Shown: positions 19,097 to 29,373, counted from the first letter of the stretch. The stretch is DNA of 64,000 nucleotides from Dyella subtropica (GCF_026283965.1 NZ_JAPDPD010000007.1:62001-126000); one strand, 5' to 3'. The notes: generated by a model not told the origin, from the sequence alone. A program made the numbers and translations.

Positions 19097-19699
19097 ATGG
19101 AACTTAATGTTATTGGCGCCAAGCCGCTCAGCGTGTCGGACGAAGTGTTCGGCGGCGAGTTCAAGCAGGCCCTGATTCATCAGGTCGTCACCGCCTACCA
19201 GGCGGGCGGCCGTGCCGGCACCCAGTCGCAGCTTTCGCGCGGCGAGATGTCGGGTACCACCAAGAAATTCAAGAAGCAGAAGGGCGGCGGCGCCCGTCAC
19301 GGTGATTACCGTGCACCGATTTTTGTTGGTGGTGGCCGCACATTCGCAGCCAAGCCACGCAGCTACGAGCAGAAGGTCAACCGCAAGGCGTATCGTGTTG
19401 CCATCCGCTCTATCCTGTCTGAGCTTATCCGCCAGGATCGTTTGAAGATCGTCGATAACTTCGGTGTCGATACTCCGAAGACCAAGGCGATGGTGGCGAA
19501 GCTAGCCGAGCTGCAGGTGTCCGGTCGCGTGCTGTTGGTGTCGGAAGATGCCACCGAGTCCGTGTTTCTGGCCGCGCGCAACATCCCGTACGTCCACGTG
19601 CTGGACGTGATGGCGCTGAACCCGGTCAGCCTGGTCGGTTCCGACCATGTGGTGATGACCGTTGAGGCGGTGAAGAAGGTTGAGGAGTGGCTGGCATGA
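19097..19699 (+). CDS. rplD: 50S ribosomal protein L4
   Basis: L4 lines the exit tunnel with an extended loop and in E. coli represses the S10 operon. ATG 19097 ([22 protein letters not shown]), preceded by GAGGAGA, gives 200 aa; the upstream TTG at 19082 is not used. The loop region [24 protein letters not shown] is intact. Its stop overlaps the rplW start (ATGA). Confidence 0.97.
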   Translation: MELNVIGAKPLSVSDEVFGGEFKQALIHQVVTAYQAGGRAGTQSQLSRGEMSGTTKKFKKQKGGGARHGDYRAPIFVGGGRTFAAKPRSYEQKVNRKAYRVAIRSILSELIRQDRLKIVDNFGVDTPKTKAMVAKLAELQVSGRVLLVSEDATESVFLAARNIPYVHVLDVMALNPVSLVGSDHVVMTVEAVKKVEEWLA

Positions 19700-19989
19700 G
19701 CAACGAACGCATTCTGAATACGCTGCGCGCGCCGCACATTTCCGAAAAGGCGGCTCGGCTCGCCGAAAGCAACCAGTACGTATTCGTGGTCGCCCCCGAG
19801 GCAACCAAGGCCGATGTCCGCGCTGCGGTGGAACAGATGTTCGACGTCAAGGTCGAGCAGGTGAACCTCGTCAATGCCAAGGGCAAGGTCAAGTCCTTCC
19901 GTTTCCGCGCTGGCAATCGTCAGGGCAAGCGCAAGGCCTATGTGCGACTTGCCGATGGTCAGACCATCGACGTGTCGTCCAAGGCCTGA
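19696..19989 (+). CDS. rplW: 50S ribosomal protein L23
   Basis: L23 sits at the tunnel exit and docks trigger factor and SRP. The 97-aa protein is [24 protein letters not shown]..., with the [15 protein letters not shown] segment. It overlaps rplD by the ATGA tetranucleotide and is therefore translationally coupled. A GTG at 19687 is an unlikely alternative start. Confidence 0.97.
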   Translation: MSNERILNTLRAPHISEKAARLAESNQYVFVVAPEATKADVRAAVEQMFDVKVEQVNLVNAKGKVKSFRFRAGNRQGKRKAYVRLADGQTIDVSSKA

Positions 19990-20007
19990 GCCAGGAGTTG
20001 AATTGAG

Positions 20008-20829
20008 ATGGCACTGATCACTCACAAGCCGACCTCCCCCGGACGCCGCGACGCTGTAAGCGTGCGGACCCCGGGTCTGCACAAGGGCGCGCCGTACGCG
20101 GCGTTGACCGAGGCAAAGACCAAGACGGGCGGTCGTAACCACTACGGTCGCATCACTGTTCGCCACCAGGGTGGTGGTCACAAACAGCGTTACCGCATCA
20201 TCGACTTCAAGCGTGACAAGGAAGGCATCGCCGCCCGCGTCGAACGTATCGAATACGATCCGAACCGCACCGCGCACATCGCGTTGCTGTGCTACGCCGA
20301 TGGCGAACGTCGTTACATCATCGCGCCGAAGGGTGTGCAGGCTGGCGATCGTCTGGTCTCGGGTACCGATGCACCGATCAAGGCCGGTAACAGCCTTCCG
20401 TTGCGCAGCATTCCGGTCGGCTCCACCGTGCATTGCATCGAGATGAAGCCCGGCAAGGGCGCGCAGATCGCTCGCAGCGCGGGCGCCTCGGTTCAGTTGG
20501 TAGCTCGCGAATCGGGCTACGCCACGTTGCGTTTGCGCTCCGGTGAAATGCGTCGCGTACCTATCGATTGCCGCGCCACCATCGGTGAAGTGGGCAATAG
20601 CGAACACAGTCTGAAGAAGCTCGGCAAGGCAGGCGCCAAGCGTTGGCAGGGTATTCGTCCGACCGTTCGCGGTGTGGCGATGAACCCGGTCGACCATCCG
20701 CACGGCGGTGGTGAAGGCAAGACCTCCGGCGGCCGTCATCCGGTCAGCCCGTGGGGCACGCCGGCCAAGGGCTACAAGACTCGTAACAACAAGCGCACGC
20801 AGCAGTTCATCGTGCGTCGTCGCAAGTAA
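20008..20829 (+). CDS. rplB: 50S ribosomal protein L2
   Basis: L2 is a core 50S protein needed for subunit joining and peptidyl-transferase assembly. The 273-aa sequence starts [18 protein letters not shown] and carries the invariant [18 protein letters not shown] with the conserved histidine near residue 230. It is in the usual place between rplW and rpsS. Confidence 0.98.
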   Translation: MALITHKPTSPGRRDAVSVRTPGLHKGAPYAALTEAKTKTGGRNHYGRITVRHQGGGHKQRYRIIDFKRDKEGIAARVERIEYDPNRTAHIALLCYADGERRYIIAPKGVQAGDRLVSGTDAPIKAGNSLPLRSIPVGSTVHCIEMKPGKGAQIARSAGASVQLVARESGYATLRLRSGEMRRVPIDCRATIGEVGNSEHSLKKLGKAGAKRWQGIRPTVRGVAMNPVDHPHGGGEGKTSGGRHPVSPWGTPAKGYKTRNNKRTQQFIVRRRK

Positions 20830-20841
20830 CAGGAAGCCGTC

Positions 20842-21114
20842 ATGCCGCGTTCTCTGAAGAAAGGTCCTTTCGTTGACCTTCACCTCGTAAAGAAGGTGGA
20901 AGCTGCGGTTTCCACTAACAACAAGCGTCCGATCAAAACCTGGTCGCGTCGCTCCATGATCCTGCCGGAAATGGTGGGATTGACCATCGCCATCCATAAC
21001 GGTCGCCAGCACGTGCCGGTGCTCGTCAACGAGAACATGGTCGGGCACAAGCTCGGCGAGTTCGCGGTGACCCGCACCTTCAAGGGCCATGGCGGCGATA
21101 AGAAGGGCAAGTGA
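20842..21114 (+). CDS. rpsS: 30S ribosomal protein S19
   Basis: S19 is a 30S head protein that contacts S13 and the A-site finger. The 90-aa product [19 protein letters not shown] ends in the basic tail GGDKKGK. The C-terminal [16 protein letters not shown] is the family signature. Its stop overlaps the rplV start by one base. Confidence 0.98.
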   Translation: MPRSLKKGPFVDLHLVKKVEAAVSTNNKRPIKTWSRRSMILPEMVGLTIAIHNGRQHVPVLVNENMVGHKLGEFAVTRTFKGHGGDKKGK

Positions 21115-21449
21115 TGAGCACTGAAGCCAAAGCGATCCTGCGCAGCGCCCGCATTTCGGCGCAGAAGGCACGCCTGGTGGCTGACCTGGTCCGCGGTATG
21201 CCCGTGGGCCGAGCCAGCGACGTGCTCCAGTTCACCAACAAGAAGGCCGCAACCCTTGTTCGCAAGGTGCTGCTGTCAGCCGTTGCCAATGCCGAGAACA
21301 ATCTTGGCGCCGACGTCGACGAGCTGAAGGTCTCCCGTATCTTCGTGGACGAAGGTCCGGCGATGAAGCGTATGTATGCCCGCGCCAAAGGCCGCGGTTC
21401 GCGCATCCTGAAGCGCACCAGCCACATCACTGTGGTCGTTGGCAACTGA
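21114..21449 (+). CDS. rplV: 50S ribosomal protein L22
   Basis: L22 lines the exit tunnel next to L4. ATG 21114 gives 111 aa ([28 protein letters not shown]); a GTG one codon earlier is not needed. The beta-hairpin that reaches into the tunnel ([16 protein letters not shown]) is intact, without the deletions that confer macrolide resistance. Confidence 0.97.
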   Translation: MSTEAKAILRSARISAQKARLVADLVRGMPVGRASDVLQFTNKKAATLVRKVLLSAVANAENNLGADVDELKVSRIFVDEGPAMKRMYARAKGRGSRILKRTSHITVVVGN

Positions 21450-21464
21450 CTGGGGATATAGACG

Positions 21465-22220
21465 ATGGGTCATAAAGTTCATCCCACCGGTATCCGCCTC
21501 GGCATTGCCAAGGACTGGAACTCGAAGTGGTACGCCAATAAGGGCGAGTACGCCCAGTACCTCGCGGCCGATCTGAAGGTCCGTGAGATGCTGCGCAAGA
21601 AGCTGGCCGCTGCCGGCATCTCGAAGATCCTGATCGAGCGCCCGGCCAAGACCGCGCGCGTGACGATTCACACCGCCCGCCCGGGCGTGGTGATCGGCAA
21701 GAAGGGCGAGGATATCGAGAAGCTGCGTAAGGAAGTCAGCCAGTTGATGGGCGTTCCGGCGCACATCAATGTCAGCGAGGTGCGCAAGCCGGAGCTCGAC
21801 GCTCAGCTGGTGGCCGAGTCGATCGCGCAGCAGCTCGAGCGCCGCATCATGTTCCGCCGCGCGATGAAGCGCTCGGTGGGCAATGCGATGCGTCTTGGCG
21901 CCCTGGGTATCAAGATCAACGTCTCCGGTCGTTTGAACGGTGCTGAGATTGCTCGTTCCGAGTGGAGCCGCGAAGGTCGCGTGCCGCTGCATACGCTGCG
22001 TGCCGACATCGATTACGGTTTCGCCGAGGCGAAAACCACCTACGGCATCATCGGCATCAAAGTTTGGGTCTACAAGGGCGAAATCTTCGACCTGTCCCAG
22101 ATCGGCCAGGAGTCGAAGGAAGAGCAGTCGTCGCAGCCGCGCCGCGAAGGTGGCGAGGGCCGTCGTGATCGTGAATCGCGTCGTGATGGCGAAGGCCGTC
22201 GCGAGCGGACGGCGAAGTAA
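21465..22220 (+). CDS. rpsC: 30S ribosomal protein S3
   Basis: S3 lies at the mRNA entry channel and contributes to helicase activity. The 251-aa protein has the KH domain with [18 protein letters not shown] and the C-terminal S3 domain [13 protein letters not shown]. It ends in a tail of about 35 residues, rich in Arg, Glu and Ser ([20 protein letters not shown]), longer than the E. coli protein (233 aa). Confidence 0.98.
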   Translation: MGHKVHPTGIRLGIAKDWNSKWYANKGEYAQYLAADLKVREMLRKKLAAAGISKILIERPAKTARVTIHTARPGVVIGKKGEDIEKLRKEVSQLMGVPAHINVSEVRKPELDAQLVAESIAQQLERRIMFRRAMKRSVGNAMRLGALGIKINVSGRLNGAEIARSEWSREGRVPLHTLRADIDYGFAEAKTTYGIIGIKVWVYKGEIFDLSQIGQESKEEQSSQPRREGGEGRRDRESRRDGEGRRERTAK

Positions 22221-22231
22221 GGAGAGTTGCC

Positions 22232-22645
22232 ATGTTGCAACCCAAGCGAACCAAATACCGTAAGCAGTTCAAGGGCCGTAATGACGGCTTGGCGTTCAGC
22301 TCCAATCTCGTGAGCTTCGGTGAGTACGGCCTCAAAGCCACCACTCACGGCGCACTGACCGCGCGCCAGATTGAAGCGGCACGTCGTTGCATCACCCGCT
22401 TCGTGAAGCGCGGCGGCAAGCTGTGGATCCGAGTGTTCCCGGACAAGCCGATCACCAAAAAGCCGATCGAAGTCCGAATGGGCGCCGGCAAGGGTGGCGT
22501 CGAGTTCTGGGTCGCTCCGATCCAGCCCGGCCGCATGCTCTATGAAATTGAGGGCGTCGACGAGGCAACGGCACGCGAGGCATTCCGCCTGGCCGCTGCC
22601 AAACTGTCGGTGCAGACCCAGTTCGTTTCCCGAGCGGTGATGTGA
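22232..22645 (+). CDS. rplP: 50S ribosomal protein L16
   Basis: L16 helps position A-site tRNA in the 50S subunit. The 137-aa sequence [19 protein letters not shown] is standard. It carries [13 protein letters not shown]-type residues and [14 protein letters not shown]. Its stop overlaps the rpmC start by one base. Confidence 0.98.
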   Translation: MLQPKRTKYRKQFKGRNDGLAFSSNLVSFGEYGLKATTHGALTARQIEAARRCITRFVKRGGKLWIRVFPDKPITKKPIEVRMGAGKGGVEFWVAPIQPGRMLYEIEGVDEATAREAFRLAAAKLSVQTQFVSRAVM

Positions 22646-22830
22646 TGGCTACCAATGATCTGATCAACAAGTCGGCCGACGAGCTGAAGCAGCATTTGCT
22701 GGACCTGCGCAAGGAGCAGTTCAACCTGCGCATGCAGAAAGGCACCGGCCAGCTCAACCAGCCGCACCAGCTGCGCCGCGTTCGGCGCGACATCGCCCGC
22801 ACGAAATTCGTGCTCGGCGGCAAGAAGTAA
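22645..22830 (+). CDS. rpmC: 50S ribosomal protein L29
   Basis: L29 is a small helical protein near the tunnel exit, next to L23. ATG 22645 gives 61 aa ([31 protein letters not shown]). The signature [13 protein letters not shown] and the basic C-terminal end are present. It sits between rplP and rpsQ. Confidence 0.97.
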   Translation: MATNDLINKSADELKQHLLDLRKEQFNLRMQKGTGQLNQPHQLRRVRRDIARTKFVLGGKK

Positions 22831-22841
22831 GGACGGCGGAC

Positions 22842-23102
22842 ATGAGCGACAACCAAAAGCAGACGCGCACCCTCGAGGGTCGTGTCATCAGTAACAAGAT
22901 GGACAAGACGGTCACCGTCCTGATCGAGCGCCAGGTGCAGCACGGCCTGCTGGGCAAGATTATTCGTCGGTCGACCAAGCTGCACGCGCAGAACGACGTG
23001 GGTGCTAACGAGGGTGACCTCGTGCGTATCGCGGAGTGCCGCCCGCTGTCCAAGACCAAACATCACCGCGTGGTCGAAATCGTCACGCGCGCCAACGGCT
23101 AA
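22842..23102 (+). CDS. rpsQ: 30S ribosomal protein S17
   Basis: S17 is an early-binding OB-fold protein of the 30S body. The 86-aa product has [19 protein letters not shown] and the signature [21 protein letters not shown]. It is the last gene of the S10 operon; rplN follows after 14 bp with no terminator, so S10 and spc may be one transcription unit here. Confidence 0.98.
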   Translation: MSDNQKQTRTLEGRVISNKMDKTVTVLIERQVQHGLLGKIIRRSTKLHAQNDVGANEGDLVRIAECRPLSKTKHHRVVEIVTRANG

Positions 23103-23116
23103 GGGAGGGTGCAGCC

Positions 23117-23485
23117 ATGATTCAGATGCAAAGCACGCTTTCCGCAGCGGACAACAGCGGCGCGAAAGAACTGATGTGCATCAAGGTGCTCGGCGGCTCC
23201 AAGCGTCGTTACGCCGCGATCGGTGACGTGATCAAAGTCACTGTGAAGGATGCCATTCCGCGTGGCAAGGTGAAGAAGGGCGAGGTTTACAATGCCGTGG
23301 TGGTGCGTACCGCCAAGGGCGTGCGTCGTCCCGATGGCTCGCTGATCCGTTTCGACGGCAATGCAGCGGTGCTCCTCAATAACAAGCTCGAGCCGATCGG
23401 CACCCGTATTTTCGGGCCGGTTACCCGCGAGCTGCGCAGCGAGAAGTTCATGAAGATCGTCTCCCTCGCGCCCGAAGTGCTCTGA
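23117..23485 (+). CDS. rplN: 50S ribosomal protein L14
   Basis: L14 sits at the subunit interface in bridge B8 and binds the silencing factor RsfS. ATG 23117 gives 122 aa ([27 protein letters not shown]), with GGGTGCA-type spacing upstream; a longer frame starting at 23036 inside rpsQ is not real. It opens the spc gene order. Confidence 0.98.
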   Translation: MIQMQSTLSAADNSGAKELMCIKVLGGSKRRYAAIGDVIKVTVKDAIPRGKVKKGEVYNAVVVRTAKGVRRPDGSLIRFDGNAAVLLNNKLEPIGTRIFGPVTRELRSEKFMKIVSLAPEVL

Positions 23486-23499
23486 GCGGAGTCCAGACC

Positions 23500-23814
23500 A
23501 TGAACCGTATCCGCAAGGGTGATCAGGTCCTCGTGATCACCGGCAAAAACAAAGGTCAGCGCGGCGACGTGCTGCGCGTTGATGGCGATCGCGTGTTCGT
23601 CTCCAACGTGAACCTGGTGAAGCGCCACACCAAGCCGAATCCGCAGGCCAACCAGGCCGGCGGCATCGTCGAGCGTGAGGCTTCGATCCATATCTCTAAT
23701 GTGCAGCTGTTCAACCCCGCCACGAACAAGGGTGAGCGCGTTGGTACCAAGTCCCTGGAAGATGGGCGCAAGGTCCGCGTGTTCCGTTCGTCTGGCGAGG
23801 TCGTGGACGCGTAA
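23500..23814 (+). CDS. rplX: 50S ribosomal protein L24
   Basis: L24 is one of the two assembly-initiator proteins of the 50S subunit. The 104-aa protein has a KOW motif ([20 protein letters not shown]) at its N terminus and [21 protein letters not shown] downstream. It lies between rplN and rplE as usual. Confidence 0.98.
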   Translation: MNRIRKGDQVLVITGKNKGQRGDVLRVDGDRVFVSNVNLVKRHTKPNPQANQAGGIVEREASIHISNVQLFNPATNKGERVGTKSLEDGRKVRVFRSSGEVVDA

Positions 23815-23826
23815 GGAACACAAGTC

Positions 23827-24366
23827 ATGACGCGCCTTGAAACGTTTTACAAAGAGCAGGTCATCCAAAAGCTCACCGAGCGTTTTGGTTACCAGAACGT
23901 GATGCAGGTTCCCCGCATCACCAAGATCACGCTGAACATGGGCGTGGGCGAAGCTGCGGGCAACAAGAAAGTGCTCGAGAACGCCGTGGCCGATATGGCC
24001 AAGATCGCCGGCCAGAAGCCGATTCAGACCAAGGCGCGCGTGTCCGTTGCCTCGTTCAAGATCCGTGACGGCTGGCCGATCGGTTGCAAGGTCACCTTGC
24101 GCCGAGCCCAGATGTGGGAATTCCTGGACCGCCTGATCAACATCTCGCTGCCGCGTACGCGCGACTTCCGCGGTGTGTCGGGCCGTGCCTTCGATGGCCG
24201 TGGTAACTACAACTTCGGCATCAAGGAACAGATCATCTTCCCGGAAATCGATTTTGACGCGATCGATGCGATGCGCGGCATGGATATCTCCATCGCCACT
24301 ACCGCCAAGACCGACGAAGAAGCCAAAGCACTGCTGGAAGCTTTCAGCTTTCCGTTCCGTAACTGA
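23827..24366 (+). CDS. rplE: 50S ribosomal protein L5
   Basis: L5 binds 5S rRNA with L18 and L25. The 179-aa product contains the L5 signature [15 protein letters not shown] and the C-terminal [18 protein letters not shown]. In E. coli the start of this gene carries the S8 translational operator; I could not confirm such a site here. Confidence 0.98.
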   Translation: MTRLETFYKEQVIQKLTERFGYQNVMQVPRITKITLNMGVGEAAGNKKVLENAVADMAKIAGQKPIQTKARVSVASFKIRDGWPIGCKVTLRRAQMWEFLDRLINISLPRTRDFRGVSGRAFDGRGNYNFGIKEQIIFPEIDFDAIDAMRGMDISIATTAKTDEEAKALLEAFSFPFRN

Positions 24367-24381
24367 TACGCGAGAGAACCC

Positions 24382-24687
24382 ATGGCTAAGACCTCAATGG
24401 TTAACCGCGATATCAAGCGGACCAAGCTCGTCAAGAAGTACGCCGCCAAGCGCGCCGAACTGAAGGCGATCGTGCTGAGCCCCAACTCCTCCTACGAGGA
24501 AAAGATGGAAGCCCAGACCAAGCTGCAGAAGCTGCCGCGCGACGCGAGCCCGTCTCGCCAGCGTACCCGCTGCGCACTGACTGGCCGTCCGCGCGCCGTG
24601 TACCAAAAGTTCGGTCTCGGTCGCAACAAGCTGCGTGAAGCCACTATGCGTGGTGACGTGCCGGGTTTGCGTAAGGCCAGCTGGTAA
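24382..24687 (+). CDS. rpsN: 30S ribosomal protein S14 (zinc-independent type)
   Basis: S14 is a late-assembly protein of the 30S head. The 101-aa protein is the longer form without the CxxC zinc ribbon; the C-terminal signature [20 protein letters not shown] is intact. It is followed by an unusually long 224-bp spacer before rpsH. Confidence 0.97.
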   Translation: MAKTSMVNRDIKRTKLVKKYAAKRAELKAIVLSPNSSYEEKMEAQTKLQKLPRDASPSRQRTRCALTGRPRAVYQKFGLGRNKLREATMRGDVPGLRKASW

Positions 24688-24703
24688 CAAGTACCAAGGC
24701 AAT

Positions 24704-24729
24704 CGCCAGGCTCATAGGTCTGGCGGTTT
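24704..24729 (+). terminator. Hairpin after rpsN
   Basis: CGCCAG (24704-24709) pairs with CTGGCG (24720-24725) around a 10-nt loop and is followed by GTTTG. It could act as a partial terminator inside the spc operon, upstream of the internal promoter. Confidence 0.45.
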
Positions 24730-24784
24730 GTCCGTCCCGGGGGCAGGGCAACCTGCTGCCGCTGATGCGAAATACGCATCGATA

Positions 24785-24813
24785 TTCGCAAAGCTGGAAA
24801 AAGCTGCTATAGT
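24785..24813 (+). promoter_or_regulatory. Putative internal promoter upstream of rpsH
   Basis: TTCGCA (24785-24790), 17 bp and TATAGT (24808-24813) form a promoter-like element about 100 bp before rpsH. The -10 box is good and the -35 box is weak. With the hairpin upstream it suggests that rpsH and later genes can be transcribed separately. Confidence 0.45.
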
Positions 24814-24911
24814 CGGCGGTCTGCGCAAGGCAGGCCGGTGATTATGCCGGCTCACAATCTAAATTGATTTCCGGTTTTATCGGATATCGGTGCACTCTGA
24901 AGGATGTTTTC

Positions 24912-25307
24912 ATGAGCATGACTGATCCCATCGCCGATCTGTTTACGCGCGTCCGCAATGCCCAGCTCACGGGCAAGCAGGCCGTAAGCATGCCGTCGTC
25001 GAAGCTGAAGGTGGCGATCGCCAACCTTCTCAAGAACGAGGGCTACATCCTCGACGCCAAGACCTCCAGTCAGGAGGGCAAACCGGTGCTCGAGATCAAG
25101 CTCAAGTATTTCGAAGGCCGTCCGGCCATCGAGACCATTTCCCGTGTCAGCCGCTCTGGCCTCCGCGTCTATCGCGGCAAGGACGAGCTGCCGAAGGTCC
25201 TGGGTGGCCTGGGTATCTCGATCATTTCGACTTCTGCCGGTCTGCTGACCGACGCGCAGGCCCGTAAGCAGGGTCTGGGCGGCGAAGTCATCGGTCAAGT
25301 GGCATAA
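24912..25307 (+). CDS. rpsH: 30S ribosomal protein S8
   Basis: S8 organises the central domain of 16S rRNA and represses the spc operon in E. coli. ATG 24912 gives 131 aa ([22 protein letters not shown]), matching the family start; an upstream in-frame start at 24864 is rejected. The C-terminal signature [21 protein letters not shown] is present. Confidence 0.97.
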   Translation: MSMTDPIADLFTRVRNAQLTGKQAVSMPSSKLKVAIANLLKNEGYILDAKTSSQEGKPVLEIKLKYFEGRPAIETISRVSRSGLRVYRGKDELPKVLGGLGISIISTSAGLLTDAQARKQGLGGEVIGQVA

Positions 25308-25317
25308 GGAGTCGACG

Positions 25318-25845
25318 ATGTCCCGTGTTGCCAAGAAACCGATTGCCCTGCCGAAGGGTGTGGAGCTGAAGGCTGCCGCTGACGGCATCTCTGTCAAGGG
25401 GCCGAAGGGCTCGCTGTCGACTCACGTCTTGCCGGGCGTGTCCGTGGTCGTGGACAACGGCACCGTGAATATCCAGCTCGCCGAGGGCGCGGATCACAAG
25501 TTCGGCGGTACCGCTCGCGCGTTGCTGGCCAATATGGTCAAGGGCGTGTCCGATGGTTACGAGCGTAAGCTGGAGCTGGTCGGCGTGGGTTACCGCGCGT
25601 CCATGGCTGGCAAGGCGCTGAACCTGAGCCTGGGCTTCTCCCATCCGGTGGTTTTCAATGCTCCGGAAGGGATCAGCATCGAAACCCCGACGCAGACCGA
25701 GATCCTTGTAAAGGGTTCGGACAAGCAGCTCGTGGGTGAGGTGGCCGCCAAGATCCGTGGCTATCGTCCGCCGGAACCCTACAAGGGTAAGGGTGTGCGT
25801 TACGCTGGCGAAAAGATCACGCTGAAGGAAGCCAAGAAGGCTTAA
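25318..25845 (+). CDS. rplF: 50S ribosomal protein L6
   Basis: L6 stabilises the sarcin-ricin region of the 50S subunit. The 175-aa protein has two similar alpha/beta domains and the C-terminal signature [16 protein letters not shown]. It follows rpsH by 10 bp, then comes a 95-bp spacer before rplR. Confidence 0.98.
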   Translation: MSRVAKKPIALPKGVELKAAADGISVKGPKGSLSTHVLPGVSVVVDNGTVNIQLAEGADHKFGGTARALLANMVKGVSDGYERKLELVGVGYRASMAGKALNLSLGFSHPVVFNAPEGISIETPTQTEILVKGSDKQLVGEVAAKIRGYRPPEPYKGKGVRYAGEKITLKEAKKA

Positions 25846-25868
25846 GTACGCTGTCCCTGTGTGTGAAA

Positions 25869-25886
25869 GCGGCCCTCCATGGCCGC
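25869..25886 (+). repeat. GGCCGC hairpin upstream of rplR
   Basis: GCGGCC (25869-25874) pairs with GGCCGC (25881-25886) around CTCCAT, followed by ACTA. The string CATGGCCGCACTA is shared with the fusA-tufA spacer, and a looser relative lies in the rpoA-rplQ spacer. It looks like a dispersed short intergenic hairpin. Confidence 0.5.
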
Positions 25887-25940
25887 ACTACTCACTAAGA
25901 GCCGCAACTACTTGCCGATCCGTTTCCAGGAATTATGACG

Positions 25941-26294
25941 ATGAACAAGAACGAATCCCGTCTGCGCCGTGCCAAGTCCACTCGCGCCCACATCCGCAAG
26001 CTGGCTGTGGCCCGTTTGTCGGTGCATCGCACGGGGCAGCATTTGTACGCCCAGGTGTTCGACGCTTCCGGCCTGAACGTGGTGGCTGCGGCCTCCACCG
26101 TTCAGAAGTCGGTCGCCGAAGGTCTGAAGGGCACCAAGAACCTCGAGGCAGCTGCGGCTGTCGGCAAGGCGGTCGCCGAGCGTGCCATGGCTGCGGGCAT
26201 CGAGTCGGTTGCGTTCGACCGCTCCGGCTTCCGCTACCACGGTCGCATCAAGGCGCTGGCCGATGCGGCCCGCGAAGCTGGCCTGAAGTTCTAA
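25941..26294 (+). CDS. rplR: 50S ribosomal protein L18
   Basis: L18 binds 5S rRNA and joins it to the 50S. ATG 25941 ([20 protein letters not shown], 117 aa) matches the family N terminus and lies 9 nt after AGGA. ATG 25935, two codons earlier, is possible but too close to the ribosome-binding site. The C-terminal [24 protein letters not shown] is typical. Confidence 0.96.
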   Translation: MNKNESRLRRAKSTRAHIRKLAVARLSVHRTGQHLYAQVFDASGLNVVAAASTVQKSVAEGLKGTKNLEAAAAVGKAVAERAMAAGIESVAFDRSGFRYHGRIKALADAAREAGLKF

Positions 26295-26302
26295 GACACC
26301 CC

Positions 26303-26395
26303 GAATCAGGTGCCGGTGCAACTGGCACTTGATTCACATGCTGCACCTACAACTCCAAGCGGCTCAGCCGCAAGCAAAGCCCCGGATAGTCCGGG
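26303..26395 (+). promoter_or_regulatory. Two hairpins in the rplR-rpsE spacer
   Basis: A 12-bp stem (26303-26314 with 26324-26335, one G-U pair) and a short CCCGGA/TCCGGG stem (26381-26386 with 26390-26395) fill most of the 116-bp gap. Neither has a T run. They may be processing or regulatory structures. Confidence 0.45.
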
Positions 26396-26410
26396 CATAC
26401 GGAAAAGAAC

Positions 26411-26920
26411 ATGTCTTCTACCGATCGCGAAAATTCAGACGGCTTGCTCGAAAAGCTGATCGCCGTCAACCGCGTGGCCAAGACCGTCAAGGGTGGCCGC
26501 CAGATGAGCTTCACCGCACTGACCGTGGTTGGTGACGGTGAAGGCCGTGTAGGTTTTGGTTACGGCAAGGCGCGTGAAGTGCCGGTTGCCATTTCCAAAG
26601 CCATGGACCGTGCCCGCCGTCAGATGGTGAGCATCGATCTGAACAATGGCACCTTGTGGTACGCCATCAAGGCTAATCACGGTGCGGCTCGTGTCTACAT
26701 GCAGCCCGCTTCCGAAGGTACCGGCGTGATTGCCGGTGGCGCCATGCGCGCTGTGCTGGAAGTGGTCGGCGTCAAGAACGTCCTGGCCAAGGCTGTGGGT
26801 TCGCGCAACCCGATCAACCTGGTTCGCGCCACCATCAAGGGTCTACAGGCCGTCGCGTCGCCGAAGCAGATCGCTGCCAAGCGTGGCAAGACCGTGGAAG
26901 AGGTGCTGGGCAATGGCTAA
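26411..26920 (+). CDS. rpsE: 30S ribosomal protein S5
   Basis: S5 lines the mRNA entry channel and affects decoding accuracy. The 169-aa product has the double-stranded RNA-binding-like domain with [18 protein letters not shown] and [14 protein letters not shown]. The loop around KGGR, where spectinomycin-resistance changes occur, is unaltered. Its end overlaps the rpmD start by 8 bp. Confidence 0.97.
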   Translation: MSSTDRENSDGLLEKLIAVNRVAKTVKGGRQMSFTALTVVGDGEGRVGFGYGKAREVPVAISKAMDRARRQMVSIDLNNGTLWYAIKANHGAARVYMQPASEGTGVIAGGAMRAVLEVVGVKNVLAKAVGSRNPINLVRATIKGLQAVASPKQIAAKRGKTVEEVLGNG

Positions 26921-27101
26921 CAACGAAAAGACTGTCCGCGTCCGCCTGGTCAAGGGCCTGCGCGGTGTGCAGAGCCGTCATCGTCTGAGCGTCAAGGCGC
27001 TCGGCCTGGGCAAGCTCAACGACGTCCGTGAATTGAAGGACAGCCCGCAGGTGCGTGGCCTGATCAACACGGTCTATTACCTCGTGCGGGTTGAGGAGTA
27101 A
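26913..27101 (+). CDS. rpmD: 50S ribosomal protein L30
   Basis: L30 is a small 50S protein present in most but not all bacteria. The true gene is 62 aa ([32 protein letters not shown]...), starting at ATG 26913 inside the end of rpsE; a longer same-frame reading from 26730 is not real. The overlap implies coupling to rpsE. Confidence 0.96.
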   Translation: MANNEKTVRVRLVKGLRGVQSRHRLSVKALGLGKLNDVRELKDSPQVRGLINTVYYLVRVEE

Positions 27102-27106
27102 GCATC

Positions 27107-27538
27107 ATGCGTCTTAACGACATCAAGCCGGCTGCCGGCTCGCGCAAGACGCGTCTTCGCGTCGGTCGCGGTATCGGTTCGGGCCTGGGCAAGACGGCCG
27201 GTCGCGGTCACAAGGGCCAGCACGCTCGCGCGGGTGGTACCCATAAGTACGGTTTCGAGGGCGGCCAGATGCCGCTGCAGCGTCGCCTGCCGAAGGTTGG
27301 CTTCCGTTCGTTGAAGAAAGCCGAGAGCCAGGAAGTGTTCCTGTACCAGCTGGCCAGCCTGAAAGTAGACGTGATCGATCCGATCGCGCTGCATCAGGCC
27401 GGGCTGATCGACAGTCGCGCCAAGAAGGTCAAGGTCGTCGCCAAGGGCGAGATCGGCCGTGCGGTGAAGCTGTCGGGCGTGCTGGCTACGGCCGGTGCCA
27501 AGGCGGCTATCGAAGCCGCCGGCGGCAGCGTGGAGTAA
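27107..27538 (+). CDS. rplO: 50S ribosomal protein L15
   Basis: L15 is a late-assembly 50S protein with a long Gly-rich N-terminal extension. The 143-aa sequence has [33 protein letters not shown] and [15 protein letters not shown]. secY begins 4 bp after its stop, so export and ribosome genes are coupled. Confidence 0.98.
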   Translation: MRLNDIKPAAGSRKTRLRVGRGIGSGLGKTAGRGHKGQHARAGGTHKYGFEGGQMPLQRRLPKVGFRSLKKAESQEVFLYQLASLKVDVIDPIALHQAGLIDSRAKKVKVVAKGEIGRAVKLSGVLATAGAKAAIEAAGGSVE

Positions 27539-27542
27539 TCAC

Positions 27543-28868
27543 GTGGCGTCAGCCAAAGGCCCATCGCTCGGATCGCTCGGCAAGCTGACGGAACTGCGTC
27601 AGCGCATCTTCTTCGTGATTGGTGCGCTGATCGTTTTTCGTCTCGGTTCCTTCATTCCGGTTCCGGGCGTCAACCCGGAAGCGATGACCAGCCTGATCGA
27701 GCAGGGTGGCGGCCTGATGAACATGTTCAACATGTTCTCGGGTGGTGCGCTGGCTCGACTCTCGGTATTCGCGCTCGGTGTGGTGCCTTACATCTCGGCC
27801 TCGATCGTGGTGCAGATGATGGGCTCGGTCATCCCGAGTTTGCAGCAGTTGCGCAAGGAAGGTGAGGCGGGGCGTCGCAAGATGACCACCTACACCCGCT
27901 TTGGTACGGTCGGTCTGGCGGCATTCCAGGCGTTCGGTATCGCCGTGGCTCTGCAGAAGCAGGTCGCCGCGGGCGGTGCACCGGTGGTCTATACGCCGGG
28001 TATGGGCTTCATCATGGCTTCGATCGTCGGCCTCACCGCCGGCACGATGTTCCTGATGTGGCTGGGCGAGCAGATCACCGAGCGTGGCATTGGCAACGGT
28101 ATTTCGCTGCTGATCTTCGCGGGTATCGTGGCCGGCTTGCCGGGCGCGGTGGCCCACACGCTGACCATGGCCAGCAATGGCGAACTCAGTGTGATCATGA
28201 TGATCATGGTGGTGGGTCTGATCCTGGCGGTGACGGCGTTCGTGGTGTTCATGGAGCGCGCCCAGCGGCGCATTACGGTGAATTACGCACGGCGCTCCGG
28301 TGGACAGCGGGCCTACATGAATCAGACCTCGCATCTGCCGCTGAAGATCAATATGTCGGGTGTGATTCCGCCGATCTTCGCGACCAGTCTGCTGATGTTT
28401 CCGGCGACGGCCGCGACCTGGTTCAGTGCCGGGAGCCAGTCGCGCTGGCTGCAGGAGCTGACCCAGGCATTGACGCCCGGCGAGCCCCTGTACGACATCG
28501 TGTTCACGGTGCTGGTGATTACCTTCGCCTTTTTCTACACCGCGATTGTGTTCAATTCGCAAGAAACCGCGGACAACCTCAAGCGGTCGGGTGCCCTGAT
28601 TCCGGGTATTCGTCCGGGCCGTTCGACGGCTGACTACATCGACAACGTAATGACCCGTTTGACTGGTGTCGGCGCGCTGTACCTCGTGTTGGTCTGTCTC
28701 GTGCCCTCGTTCATGCAAAAAGCTTGGCATGTACCGTTCTACTTCGGCGGCACCTCTCTGCTGATCGTGGTGGTCGTGGTGATGGACTTCACTGCTCAGG
28801 TGCAGGCGCACTTGGTCAGTCACCAATATGAAAGTCTGCTCAAGAAGGCCAATCTCCGCCGCAACTGA
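27543..28868 (+). CDS. secY: Preprotein translocase subunit SecY
   Basis: SecY is the channel of the Sec translocon, with ten membrane helices. GTG 27543 gives 441 aa ([24 protein letters not shown]), with GGAG upstream; the ORF extension back to 27495 overlaps rplO and is rejected. The plug region [18 protein letters not shown] and the cytosolic loop [15 protein letters not shown], which contacts the ribosome and SecA, are intact. It closes the spc operon. Confidence 0.97.
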   Translation: MASAKGPSLGSLGKLTELRQRIFFVIGALIVFRLGSFIPVPGVNPEAMTSLIEQGGGLMNMFNMFSGGALARLSVFALGVVPYISASIVVQMMGSVIPSLQQLRKEGEAGRRKMTTYTRFGTVGLAAFQAFGIAVALQKQVAAGGAPVVYTPGMGFIMASIVGLTAGTMFLMWLGEQITERGIGNGISLLIFAGIVAGLPGAVAHTLTMASNGELSVIMMIMVVGLILAVTAFVVFMERAQRRITVNYARRSGGQRAYMNQTSHLPLKINMSGVIPPIFATSLLMFPATAATWFSAGSQSRWLQELTQALTPGEPLYDIVFTVLVITFAFFYTAIVFNSQETADNLKRSGALIPGIRPGRSTADYIDNVMTRLTGVGALYLVLVCLVPSFMQKAWHVPFYFGGTSLLIVVVVVMDFTAQVQAHLVSHQYESLLKKANLRRN

Positions 28869-28911
28869 TGGCTGCTGGGGCGCTGGAGACGGGTCTTTAG
28901 ATCGGGGAGCG

Positions 28912-28979
28912 GCGGCACAAGGTGCCGCAGGGCTTTCCTGTTGGGATAATTCAGGTTAAAATTGCGCGTTTACCGCGCA
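28912..28979 (+). promoter_or_regulatory. secY-rpsM spacer: hairpin and putative alpha-operon promoter
   Basis: A perfect GCGGCAC/GTGCCGC hairpin (28912-28918 with 28922-28928) is followed by TTTCCT (28934-28939), 17 bp and TAAAAT (28957-28962). A 6-bp hairpin TGCGCG/CGCGCA (28963-28968 with 28974-28979) lies at the expected transcript start. The spacer contains no rpmJ. Confidence 0.45.
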
Positions 28980-29004
28980 CGAAACGCATCGGAGAAAGTA
29001 CATC

Positions 29005-29361
29005 ATGGCGCGCATCGCGGGTGTCAATTTGCCGGTCCAGAAGCATGTCTGGGTTGGCCTGCAAAGCATTTTCGGTATCGGTCGCAGCCGGGCCAAGAAG
29101 GTCTGTGCGGACGCTGGCGTGGTTCCCACCACCCAGATCAAATCCCTCAGTGAGGGCGAGGTGGAGAAGCTCCGCCACGAAATCGGTAAGTACGTCGTCG
29201 AAGGCGACCTGCGCCGTGAAGTCGGTATCGCCATCAAGCGTCTGATGGATCTGGGTTGCTACCGCGGTCTGCGCCACCGCCGTGGCCTGCCGGTGCGCGG
29301 CCAGCGCACGCGTACCAACGCACGCACCCGCAAGGGTCCTCGTCGCGCGATCAAGAAGTAA
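29005..29361 (+). CDS. rpsM: 30S ribosomal protein S13
   Basis: S13 forms head-to-50S bridges and contacts P-site tRNA. The 118-aa protein starts [26 protein letters not shown] and ends in the basic tail [17 protein letters not shown]. The signature [19 protein letters not shown] is complete. It is the first gene of the alpha operon. Confidence 0.98.
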   Translation: MARIAGVNLPVQKHVWVGLQSIFGIGRSRAKKVCADAGVVPTTQIKSLSEGEVEKLRHEIGKYVVEGDLRREVGIAIKRLMDLGCYRGLRHRRGLPVRGQRTRTNARTRKGPRRAIKK

Positions 29362-29373
29362 CGGATTCCAACT

